This document shows, one piece after another, positions 27,476 to 35,660 of a stretch of DNA of 64,000 nucleotides. How positions within the stretch are numbered: the stretch's first letter is position 1; each line of letters starts with the position of its first letter. Below the pieces are notes generated by a model, which ran no database searches, was not told the DNA's origin, and worked only from the letters and a program-made list of their open reading frames with translations. The translations under genes were made by a program, and so were the position numbers. Origin of the DNA: Desulfobacterales bacterium (lineage in GTDB: Bacteria; Desulfobacterota; UBA8473); the NCBI GenBank assembly GCA_016209225.1, contig JACQWO010000015.1, positions 83,588-147,587 on the forward strand. Reading direction: 5' to 3'.

Positions 27476-28963
27476 ATGAAAATATCAAAAGGATACCCTA
27501 AGATATTAGCCATCTCCATTATTGCCTTCTGGTTGGTAATGATGGGCTTGTTGGTCAAAAGGACCTACTTTAATATCCCGGAATTATCCCAGACCCCGGC
27601 TCTGGCAGATATTGATAAAGCCGACCTGATCTCAGGGGAAGAATGGATGGGCATTTATATGGGTAAGGATAAGATCGGATATAGTGTCACAAATATCCGG
27701 AAGGGAAATGACATCTATCTGGTCTCAGAGAGGACTTTAATGAGACTAAATGTGATGGGTAGCCCTCAGGAGATAACGATCCTTACAAATGCTATCCTTG
27801 ACAGGGATTTTTCTATAAAATCATTTCGTTTTGATCTCCAGTCCGGCGTAGTTAAGTTTCAGTCCCAGGCAAAGGTCTCTAAAGGCGAGATGGAATTGAA
27901 TATCACTTCAGGAGGACGTAAGACTAAAGAAACAATTCCCTTAAAAACAACTCCTTACCTGCCCAGCAGCTTAAGACTCATGCTGTTACAGCAAGGATTA
28001 AGCGTAGGAAAGGAGTTTAGTGTGGCCATCTTCGACCCTTCAACCATGAGCAATGAGGAAATAGTTGTCAAGGTTGAGGGAAAAGAAAAGCTCAAAATCG
28101 GCAATGAAAGGTTTTCTGCCTATCGCCTGAAAGAGACCTTCAAAGGTGTGGTGATTAGATCCTGGATCACTGAAGAAGGCAAGACACTGAAAGAGGAAAG
28201 CCCTATGGGAATGGTAATGGTAAGGGAGGCAGGGGAAGAGGCATTAACAAAGAACTGGGGTAAAGGTTCCGGTGTTGACATCATCTCATCTACTGCCATC
28301 CCGGCAAATATCCACATCGAAAAACCCCAATCTGTCAAGTACTTGAAGATAAAACTTAAAGCTATTCCCCTGAGTGATTTCAATTTGAGCAAGGGCAGAC
28401 AGGTATTGAAAGGGGATATCCTGGAGATAACCCGAGAAGAGACCAAGACCATCAATACATATCTTTTACCCCTAAAGGAAAAGGGATTTGAGGAGTATCT
28501 TAAACCATCCCCTTTAGTTCAGAGCAACGATGCAAAGATAATAGAAGAAGCAAAGAGAATCGTTGGAGATGAGAGGGATGCCTTAAAGGCAGCAAAAAAA
28601 ATAATGGAGTGGGTCTATCAAAGCATAGATAAGAAACCTACCATAAGTATCCCGAGCGCTCTTGAGGTACTGGAATCAAAGGTTGGAGATTGCAACGAAC
28701 ACACAACCCTTTTCACAGCATTGACCAGAGCAGTGGGGATACCAACCAGAATTATTACAGGCATTGTCTTATCCGATAATAATTTTTACTACCACGCATG
28801 GGCAGAAGTGTACGTAGGGAAGTGGGTGTCCATTGATCCAACTATGAACCAATTCCCTGCGGATGCCACCCATATAGGATTTGTGGAGGGCGGGCTGGAT
28901 AAACAGGTTGAGATGATGAAGGTGATTGGACACCTAAAGGCAGAAATTCTGGGGTATAAATGA
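27476..28963 (+). CDS. Transglutaminase-like domain protein, membrane anchored
   Basis: SALEVLESKVGDCNEHTTLFTALTRAVGIPTRIITGIV...YYHAWAEVYVGKWVSIDPTMNQ. Confidence 0.9.
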   Translation: MKISKGYPKILAISIIAFWLVMMGLLVKRTYFNIPELSQTPALADIDKADLISGEEWMGIYMGKDKIGYSVTNIRKGNDIYLVSERTLMRLNVMGSPQEITILTNAILDRDFSIKSFRFDLQSGVVKFQSQAKVSKGEMELNITSGGRKTKETIPLKTTPYLPSSLRLMLLQQGLSVGKEFSVAIFDPSTMSNEEIVVKVEGKEKLKIGNERFSAYRLKETFKGVVIRSWITEEGKTLKEESPMGMVMVREAGEEALTKNWGKGSGVDIISSTAIPANIHIEKPQSVKYLKIKLKAIPLSDFNLSKGRQVLKGDILEITREETKTINTYLLPLKEKGFEEYLKPSPLVQSNDAKIIEEAKRIVGDERDALKAAKKIMEWVYQSIDKKPTISIPSALEVLESKVGDCNEHTTLFTALTRAVGIPTRIITGIVLSDNNFYYHAWAEVYVGKWVSIDPTMNQFPADATHIGFVEGGLDKQVEMMKVIGHLKAEILGYK

Positions 28964-29721
28964 TTCAACTCATCGATCTTACAAAAAAATACAGCAAGGT
29001 AAAAGCAATAGACGGTATCAATCTGGAGATAAAACCGGGAGAAATATTCGGGTTTCTTGGGCCTAATGGCGCCGGAAAAACCACCACCATTAAGATAATG
29101 GCAGGACTGCTTAAACCAACCTCCGGGAGAGTTATAATAGACGGGAACGACATTGCCAAAAACCCACTGGAAGCAAAGAAAGTGGTTGGTTTTATTCCAG
29201 ATCGTCCGTTTCTCTATGGAAAACTGACAGGTAAAGAATTCCTTCGCTTTATGGCAGGTCTATACAGTATTGATACAAATAGCCATGAAAGTAAAATCTC
29301 TGAACTTTTAGGACTCTTTGAACTTACTGAATGGGGTGACGAACTGATAGAGGGGTATTCTCATGGGATGCAGCAGCGATTGGTAATGTCATCAGCCCTG
29401 ATCCATAACCCTAAGGTAATAATAGTTGATGAACCCATGGTTGGGTTAGACCCTAAAGGCGCCAGACTGGTTAAAGAGATATTCAAGGCAATCTCATCGA
29501 AAGGGACCACTATCTTTATGTCAACCCATACTCTGGAGATTGCCGAAGAGATGTGTGACAGGATAGCAATCATTCAAGAAGGCAAGGTGATCGCATTGGG
29601 GACGATGGATGAGCTACGAAAGAAAGTGGACAGCGCTAAGGATCAGGGGCTGGAATCTGTCTTTCTGGCACTTACTGAGACCCTTGCACAACCTGCCGAG
29701 AGCTTTGAAGAAGTCCCCTGA
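28960..29721 (+). CDS. ABC transporter ATP-binding protein
   Basis: GPNGAGKTTTIK, YSHGMQQRL, VIIVDEPMVGLDP. Confidence 0.95.
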   Translation: MIQLIDLTKKYSKVKAIDGINLEIKPGEIFGFLGPNGAGKTTTIKIMAGLLKPTSGRVIIDGNDIAKNPLEAKKVVGFIPDRPFLYGKLTGKEFLRFMAGLYSIDTNSHESKISELLGLFELTEWGDELIEGYSHGMQQRLVMSSALIHNPKVIIVDEPMVGLDPKGARLVKEIFKAISSKGTTIFMSTHTLEIAEEMCDRIAIIQEGKVIALGTMDELRKKVDSAKDQGLESVFLALTETLAQPAESFEEVP

Positions 29722-29803
29722 GAGCGAATTCATAGATTTTTTGACCCAAAAATCCTGCTCATGTTCGCTCCACAGGAAATTTTTCATTTTTCAGGATGAA
29801 CTA
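29678..29803 (-). repeat. 30-bp repeat copy B plus MITE family 1 fragment
   Basis: AGACCCTTGCACAACCTGCCGAGAGCTTTGA then GAGCGAATTCATAGATTTTTTGACCC...GAAATTTTTCATTTTTCAGGATGAACTA; matches inverted 42.3-42.5 kb. Confidence 0.7.
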
Positions 29804-29819
29804 AATAGCTGAGGGAAAA

Positions 29820-31523
29820 ATGGAAAATGTCGCTCTACTATTAACCCCAAGGATAATCTCTTTCAAAAACCGGGTACGCAGCCGGGATAAATGGGAAACG
29901 GCAAAAGCAATTATGCTTCTGCTGCTGGCTGTCTGTTTCTGGATCGGGATATTCATAGGGGTTTACAGGGTCTTAACATACTTTCAGGGCATTGAGATCA
30001 TAGGGGATCTGCTGACAAGAAGGTTGCTTTCCATGGTCTTCCTTACCTTTTTCTCCATCCTATTATTCAGCAATGTAATAACCTCCCTATCCACCTTCTA
30101 TCTTTCAGATGACCTCAATCTGATCCATTCAGCTCCTGTCCCCCTTGGCAAGATATACCTGGCAAGATTTATTGAGACGACTGTCGATAGTTCATGGATG
30201 GCACTCCTCTTTGGGTTACCGGTATTCATCGCCTATGGATTTGTATACAGCGCATCCTTTACATACTACTTGTGGTTAATGGTTGTAATAATCCCATTCC
30301 TTATCATCCCGGCAGGATTGGGGATAATCCTGACAATGGTTTTGGTAAACATATTCCCGGCGAAGAGGACGAAGGATATATTTCTGCTGCTCTCTATTGT
30401 AGCTGTAATAATACTCTACCTCCTTTTCCGGTTCCTTAGACCAGAGAAGCTCGTTGATCCGGAAACATTTTCCGCTGTAGCAGCCTACCTTACCGCATTA
30501 AAGACGCCTTCATCTCCTTTTCTCCCAAACCACTGGGCAACTGAGGCGATTCTTCCCCTTCTTCAAAACTATGAGGGCAGTCCTGTCTTCTTTTTCCTCC
30601 TCCTTTTAAGTACCGGATTGGCATTGATTGTAATCGGAAATTACCTTTCTTCCCATCTATACTATGACGGATGGTCAAAATCCCAAGAGGCTAAAAAATC
30701 CACCATATCAAAGACCAGGGTAATCGAAAGACTCATAACCTTTTTTACCAGATACTTCTCTCCCCAAACCAGGGCTTTAATGATAAAGGATATAAAGACC
30801 TTCTTCAGAGACACTACACAATGGTCACAGTTGTTCTTATTGGCTGCCTTGGTTGTGGTATATCTATACAACTTCAGTGTTCTCCCTCTGGACAGGTCCC
30901 CTATTCCTACCTTTTATCTGCAAAACCTAATCTCTTTCTTAAACATGGGGCTTGCAGGATTTGTCCTTTCTGCCGTAGCAGCGAGGTTTGCATTCCCCGC
31001 TGTGAGCCTGGAAGGACCATCATTCTGGATAATCGGCACCTCACCTATAACCATAAGGGGTTTTCTCTGGAGCAAGTTCTTCACCAACCTCCTGCCTTTG
31101 CTGGTACTAGCGGAGACCATTATAATCCTGTCAAATTATCTCCTGAAGGTTAGCAACTTTATGATGCTTCTGTCATCGCTTACCGTATTCTTTATGACCT
31201 TTGGTATAATCGGCATAGCCATTGGAATTGGCGCTTCTTATCCAAGATTCAATGTGGAAAATGTAGCCAAAATGGCAACCAGCTTTGGCGGAGCGGTCTA
31301 TATGATATGCAGTATGATCTTTATTGGTCTGATAGTTATATTGGAGGCATGGCCGGTTTACACAGTATTTATGTCCCGGATAACCCATCGCCCCCTTGAT
31401 CTTTCGCAATGGATAGCAATATGGCTATCATTCTTCGCCGTAGGGGTTATAAACATCCTTGCCGTTTTCCTGCCAATGAAGATTGGGGTAATGAAGCTAT
31501 CTGAGATGGAAGAATATCCTTGA
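29820..31523 (+). CDS. ABC-2 type exporter permease, putative
   Basis: 567 aa, many TM segments; follows the ATPase gene. Confidence 0.75.
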   Translation: MENVALLLTPRIISFKNRVRSRDKWETAKAIMLLLLAVCFWIGIFIGVYRVLTYFQGIEIIGDLLTRRLLSMVFLTFFSILLFSNVITSLSTFYLSDDLNLIHSAPVPLGKIYLARFIETTVDSSWMALLFGLPVFIAYGFVYSASFTYYLWLMVVIIPFLIIPAGLGIILTMVLVNIFPAKRTKDIFLLLSIVAVIILYLLFRFLRPEKLVDPETFSAVAAYLTALKTPSSPFLPNHWATEAILPLLQNYEGSPVFFFLLLLSTGLALIVIGNYLSSHLYYDGWSKSQEAKKSTISKTRVIERLITFFTRYFSPQTRALMIKDIKTFFRDTTQWSQLFLLAALVVVYLYNFSVLPLDRSPIPTFYLQNLISFLNMGLAGFVLSAVAARFAFPAVSLEGPSFWIIGTSPITIRGFLWSKFFTNLLPLLVLAETIIILSNYLLKVSNFMMLLSSLTVFFMTFGIIGIAIGIGASYPRFNVENVAKMATSFGGAVYMICSMIFIGLIVILEAWPVYTVFMSRITHRPLDLSQWIAIWLSFFAVGVINILAVFLPMKIGVMKLSEMEEYP

Positions 31524-31563
31524 AATGTCTGTAAACAAGAGATATTATTATCACACTCTGTAG

Positions 31564-31594
31564 AGACCTTTGCACAACCTGCCGAGAGCTTTGA
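31564..31594 (-). repeat. 30-bp interspersed repeat, copy C
   Basis: AGACCTTTGCACAACCTGCCGAGAGCTTTGA. Confidence 0.8.
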
Positions 31595-31613
31595 ATAGAT
31601 TTAGGGACACTGT

Positions 31614-31802
31614 ATGAAATTTAGTGAGCTTGTTCGATTGTTGGAACAGAATGGATTTAGGATTATAAAGGAAAAGGGCTCTATCCGATATTATGGCAAG
31701 CCCGGTTGGAACAATTTGATTAGAGTTGATTACCATGGTTCAAAAGAAGTTCCAAAAGGTACTTGTCATGCAATTTTGAAGGATGCAGGGATAAAGAAAT
31801 AA
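31614..31802 (+). CDS. hicA: HicA family toxin
   Basis: MKFSELVRLLEQNGFRIIKEKGSIRYYGKPGWNNLIRVDYHGSKEVPKGTCHAILKDAGIKK. Confidence 0.85.
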   Translation: MKFSELVRLLEQNGFRIIKEKGSIRYYGKPGWNNLIRVDYHGSKEVPKGTCHAILKDAGIKK

Positions 31803-31821
31803 AGTGGATGGAGGTGCAAAG

Positions 31822-32067
31822 ATGATAGATTTAGAATATTCATTGACGATTGAGGCGACCAAGGAACCTGATTTTTTTGGATTTTATTCCCCTGACTTAC
31901 CAGGTTTTTCAGGTATCGGACATTCCGTTGAGGATTGTCTTTATAAAGCCAAATGGGGGATGATTGAACATATGAATTTATTAAAAGAACAAGGGTTGCC
32001 TATTCCGTCCAAAAATGTAAATCCAAAAATTATTATTCAAAATGAAGAGTCTTTAAAAGCTGCCTGA
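31822..32067 (+). CDS. hicB: HicB family antitoxin
   Basis: EYSLTIEATKEPDFFGFYSPDLPGFSGIGHSVEDCLYKAKWGMIEHM. Confidence 0.85.
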   Translation: MIDLEYSLTIEATKEPDFFGFYSPDLPGFSGIGHSVEDCLYKAKWGMIEHMNLLKEQGLPIPSKNVNPKIIIQNEESLKAA

Positions 32068-32079
32068 AAATTCAAGCTA

Positions 32080-32217
32080 GGGGTTCAACCGGCACTGGTG
32101 GGGAAAGAAGGTTCGGTGCGCGAGCTGGTTCCCATTGCCAACGAACACGGCTTTTTCTGGGGCGGGCACTACGCTAAGCGGCCGGACGGCATGCACTTCG
32201 AAGTCGCAGTGCTTTAG
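32080..32217 (+). pseudogene. C-terminal remnant of an M15-family (VanY-like) peptidase
   Basis: In-frame GVQPALVGKEGSVRELVPIANEHGFFWGGHYAKRPDGMHFEVAVL-stop with no upstream catalytic domain. Confidence 0.75.
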
Positions 32218-32249
32218 GTGTCCTTCCCTTGATTCGGGCAGGAGAGGTT

Positions 32250-32960
32250 ATGCACGTGGACAAGGGAATGGGGTTTGGGATGGGGAGAGACAGAGAAAAA
32301 GGAATGAAAGAAGAAAAGGTATTCTTCGACTGCGGAGATATAAAGCTAGAGGGCATCCTCACATTGACAAAAACCCATAGTCCCGCCCCTGCGGTGGTGG
32401 TATGCCACCCTCATCCCGAGTACGGGGGAAATATGCACAATAACGTCGTTACAGGCATAACACATACCCTCTCCAAACAAGGTTTTATTACACTAAGGTT
32501 TAATTTTAGGGGGGTTGGCGATAGTGAGGGGACCTATGGCGGGGGTGTAGAGGAAATAAAGGATGTAAAAGGGGCAATTGATTTTCTTTCTGAAGGGGTT
32601 CAAAATTTTGAACCCCTATCGGAGACCAACAGTATCTTCCTCGTGGGGTATTCCTTCGGGGCAATGGTTGGTCTACAGGTTGCCGCTAAGGATGACAGAA
32701 TCACGGGTTGGGTTGGAATATCCCCTCCTGTTGCCATGTATGACTTTAGTTTCCTTAAAGGGTCTTCTAAGCCTAAACTGCTCCTTCTTGGAGATTCGGA
32801 TTTTGTATGTCCCAGGGAAGACATGGAAAAACTCTTTGATTCTTTACAAGAGCCAAAATCTATGAGTGTTATCCCTGGCGCTGACCACTTCTTCTGGGGG
32901 AAGGAAGATGCCGTTGCGGAGCATGTCTCGAATTTCTTTAGTACATCTTTTCTCAAATAA
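32250..32960 (+). CDS. Alpha/beta hydrolase, dienelactone hydrolase-like
   Basis: CHPHPEYGGNMHNNVV, LRFNFRGVGDSEGTYG, LVGYSFGAMVG, PGADHFFWG. Confidence 0.88.
   Translation: MHVDKGMGFGMGRDREKGMKEEKVFFDCGDIKLEGILTLTKTHSPAPAVVVCHPHPEYGGNMHNNVVTGITHTLSKQGFITLRFNFRGVGDSEGTYGGGVEEIKDVKGAIDFLSEGVQNFEPLSETNSIFLVGYSFGAMVGLQVAAKDDRITGWVGISPPVAMYDFSFLKGSSKPKLLLLGDSDFVCPREDMEKLFDSLQEPKSMSVIPGADHFFWGKEDAVAEHVSNFFSTSFLK
32594..32617. repeat. 24-bp perfect palindrome inside CDS
   Basis: AGGGGTTCAAAATTTTGAACCCCT; core identical to 35948-35977. Confidence 0.95.
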
Positions 32961-33043
32961 TAGTTACAATAATGTCATTTCGAGTAAAACGAGAAATCAT
33001 TTTTATCACAGTGAATAAGTTTTCAATAAGAAAGGATAAGTAA

Positions 33044-33250
33044 ATGAAAGAGTTTAGTGTTGTTATTGAAAAAGATGAGGATGGTTGTTTCGTGGCTTCG
33101 GTACCAACTCTTCGAGGGTGCCATACTCAAGCAAAATCGCTTGATATCTTGATGAAGAGGATTAAAGAAGCTATTGAACTCTGCCTTGAAGTAGAGAAGC
33201 CAACATCGAATGAGTTTATTGGCGTCCAAAAAGTAGCGGTAAACGTATGA
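33044..33250 (+). CDS. hicB: HicB family antitoxin
   Basis: FSVVIEKDEDGCFVASVPTLRGCHTQAKSLDILMKRIKEAIELCLE. Confidence 0.88.
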   Translation: MKEFSVVIEKDEDGCFVASVPTLRGCHTQAKSLDILMKRIKEAIELCLEVEKPTSNEFIGVQKVAVNV

Positions 33251-33471
33251 GCACGTTTCCATCTATTACAGGTAGCCGGCTCATTAGCGCATTAAGAAAA
33301 ATGGGTTTTGAAGTTTTACGAACCAAAGGAAGTCATCACTTCCTACAACATCCTGATGGTCGGTGTACAGTGGTCCCTGTCCATCGTCGAGAAACCATAG
33401 GGCAAGGGCTTCTTGCCCAAATTTTAAGAGATTGTGATATTACACGGGAAGAATTACAAAAAATGCTTTGA
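33247..33471 (+). CDS. hicA: HicA family toxin
   Basis: ISALRKMGFEVLRTKGSHHFLQHPDGRCTVVPVHRRETIGQGLLAQILRDCDITREEL. Confidence 0.9.
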   Translation: MSTFPSITGSRLISALRKMGFEVLRTKGSHHFLQHPDGRCTVVPVHRRETIGQGLLAQILRDCDITREELQKML

Positions 33472-33540
33472 GCGAACAACGGCATAGAACTGATTCCAAA
33501 AGCCTTGCGTTTTTTGGTTCAGGTGATGGTTGGATGTTGG
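33472..33540. repeat. attC-like hairpin, orientation uncertain
   Basis: CTGATTCCAAAAGCCTTGCGTTTTTTGGTTCAG; GTTGGAT fits GTTRRRY; reverse complement carries CGCAAGGC as at 44.2 kb. Confidence 0.4.
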
Positions 33541-33566
33541 AATGATAAAAAAATGGAGATTTCGCC

Positions 33567-34478
33567 ATGTCTTTAGTTATACCCACCGCGAGTTCTACTT
33601 ATGGAGATTCAAGCAAGACTGAAGGTCATGCCCTAAGCCGCAAGTACGTTCTTGCACAGTTCCGTTCGGCCGCAGATCTCGAATGGGTGCATCGCCTCCG
33701 AGCGATACTCGTCAAGGAGGAACTAAAATACATAGATTTTCGAGAAGCACGCCCTAAACTCAAAACTCAAAAAGAACTCTGGGGGCGAACTGAGTTAGGT
33801 GTAGGTCAGGCAACAATTGTTGTTATTGATCCAGATCCCCTTGAGATCGAAATTCGACAGTACATCAAATCCGAAAAACTGACGCCACAGGACGGCGCCA
33901 CAGATAAAGTTATCATTGAGACCTGTGCGACCGCTATCATTTCCAGAACGCCTGTTGCATATCTTCCCAATGAGCTTTTCCATGCGGTTCCTTGGGGAAT
34001 TTACACTCCTATTGCATCTCTTGAGGATTTCGCTCCAGAGGCTATAAAAGCTGAAATTGGAGGTGGTTTAAAGCATGCGATGATTTTTGCAGCACGAGCG
34101 CATGCTATGTTCGATTTGCAAAACATTGATTCTACAACTTCAACAACCTGGGATGTTTTCCGCTCACCACTTGCAAGGGTTCTATTGGCTGAACTTCTTG
34201 CTACAGAACGAAATTTTGACAAAGAAAATCCAAAAACAATTAAAGTGCTTAATCGTATGGCTGATGAGATCGCTGTTTCGCTTGGAGAACAGCTTCCTCT
34301 CGCTGGAAAGATAACTGACCAGCCGCTTGTGAAAGAGGTGGACTCTAGAGCTATTGATGAGATTCAAGCCGCTGACATAGCTGCTGGCTGGGCTCGTGAG
34401 ATTTTGGAAACAAACGATCCTAAAACATTGGCATATAGATTCGAACGTGTTTGGATCAATGGTCAAAGGATTAAGTAG
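33567..34478 (+). CDS. Hypothetical protein, 303 aa, possible cassette cargo
   Basis: Long ORF; ends ...AIDEIQAADIAAGWAREILE...FERVWINGQRIK; family not recognised. Confidence 0.7.
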   Translation: MSLVIPTASSTYGDSSKTEGHALSRKYVLAQFRSAADLEWVHRLRAILVKEELKYIDFREARPKLKTQKELWGRTELGVGQATIVVIDPDPLEIEIRQYIKSEKLTPQDGATDKVIIETCATAIISRTPVAYLPNELFHAVPWGIYTPIASLEDFAPEAIKAEIGGGLKHAMIFAARAHAMFDLQNIDSTTSTTWDVFRSPLARVLLAELLATERNFDKENPKTIKVLNRMADEIAVSLGEQLPLAGKITDQPLVKEVDSRAIDEIQAADIAAGWAREILETNDPKTLAYRFERVWINGQRIK

Positions 34479-34485
34479 GGTTATC

Positions 34486-34546
34486 GGCCCAACATTTTAC
34501 TTCACCAGACTCCCGGAATCTAGTGCTGGTAACCAATTCGTTATAT
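34486..34546 (+). repeat. attC-like site
   Basis: GCCCAAC (RYYYAAC) ... CACCAGACT/AGTGCTGGT stem with one unpaired G ... CGTTATAT. Confidence 0.45.
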
Positions 34547-34556
34547 GGTATAGATA

Positions 34557-35135
34557 ATGAACCCAAAAGAAATAATAGAAACAATAAAGGCAGACATTAA
34601 CTCGGCAAAAGAACAAGGTGCTTCTGCTATAGAGACCGAGAGGCTTATTAAATATCTAGATGCTTTATCAAATCAAGTAAATGAAGCAGGGAAAAACCTT
34701 GACAGAAATGCTGAATTAGAACGTATACGTGCACACTATGCTAATCAGCTAGCACATTATAACTGGCTCAAGGAACAAGATATTGAGCTTTTCAAATCAG
34801 TAATCACCAGTGGTCAAAATACGCTTAGGGCGAGCATGCTGCTTCATGGTGGAGCCGCAGTAGCCTTACTGGCATTTATTGGCCATCTTGTTGTTAATCC
34901 AAACACTAAAACATTGGTAAGCCAATTCGCTCCTATTATGACTTGTTTTTTAATAGGTGTTCTTACTGTTGTCGTATGTCACGGGATTACATATTTGACT
35001 CAATATTGTTATCATCATCAGCGAAATATTTTGGGCCATGTTCTAAATATTTCATCATCAGTGTTATCCGTATTTGGATACGGTCTTTTCGGTTATGCCT
35101 GTTATTTAAGTTATCAGGTGTTAAAGGCCATATAA
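34557..35135 (+). CDS. Hypothetical membrane protein, 192 aa, cassette cargo candidate
   Basis: N-terminal coiled-coil-like region, then ASMLLHGGAAVALLAFIGHLVV and at least two further hydrophobic segments. Confidence 0.75.
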   Translation: MNPKEIIETIKADINSAKEQGASAIETERLIKYLDALSNQVNEAGKNLDRNAELERIRAHYANQLAHYNWLKEQDIELFKSVITSGQNTLRASMLLHGGAAVALLAFIGHLVVNPNTKTLVSQFAPIMTCFLIGVLTVVVCHGITYLTQYCYHHQRNILGHVLNISSSVLSVFGYGLFGYACYLSYQVLKAI

Positions 35136-35190
35136 CATCGGGCTGGACAAGAATGCGTGAAAAAAGCCCGCGCACCTGTCAGCCCGGGCA
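35128..35190 (+). repeat. attC-like site
   Basis: CCATATAAC complementary to cassette start GTTATATGG at 34540; stem CGGGCTGgACA/TGTCAGCCCG with one unpaired G. Confidence 0.55.
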
Positions 35191-35362
35191 TTCCCCCATA
35201 TAAAACAACAAAATAAGATTCTTTTATGACCATAAATAATGATTCGATAGAAAAAATGAATTAGAAGAAATAGAATATGAACCAATTCCCACAAAACCCA
35301 TATCAGATTCTTGATCCGAATATTCGATGGGCGCCTTCGCAGGTAAATGATGTGTTAATAGT

Positions 35363-35608
35363 ATGGAAAAAGAAATTTTAAAACAAGAGACATTATCAGA
35401 GGTATTCAAAGCAACACCACATCTGTTAAAATTTCCTGCTACCAAGATGTGGATAGACTATGACAAGGAAGCTGACGTGCTTTATATCGGTTTTGATCGC
35501 CCTCAGAACGCAACGGATTCTGAGATGGACAAAGACGGTATTCTGCATAGATATCGGGGTGAAAAACTTGTTGGAATAACCATACTCGAAGCATCAAAAA
35601 GACATTGA
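35363..35608 (+). CDS. DUF2283 domain protein without adjacent toxin
   Basis: MWIDYDKEADVLYIGFDRPQNATDSEMDKDGILHRYRGEKLVGITILEASKRH. Confidence 0.85.
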   Translation: MEKEILKQETLSEVFKATPHLLKFPATKMWIDYDKEADVLYIGFDRPQNATDSEMDKDGILHRYRGEKLVGITILEASKRH

Positions 35609-35660
35609 AAAGAAATGGTTTGAAAACATTTAACAATGCCATAAAATTATTTCTGCTCAG

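Noticed and set aside
32960-33035. TGTCATTTCGAGTAAAACGAGAAATCA hairpin as a novel element
   Set aside because: Matches a very common TCATTTCGAGCGAAGCGAGAAATC-type dispersed repeat known in many genomes.
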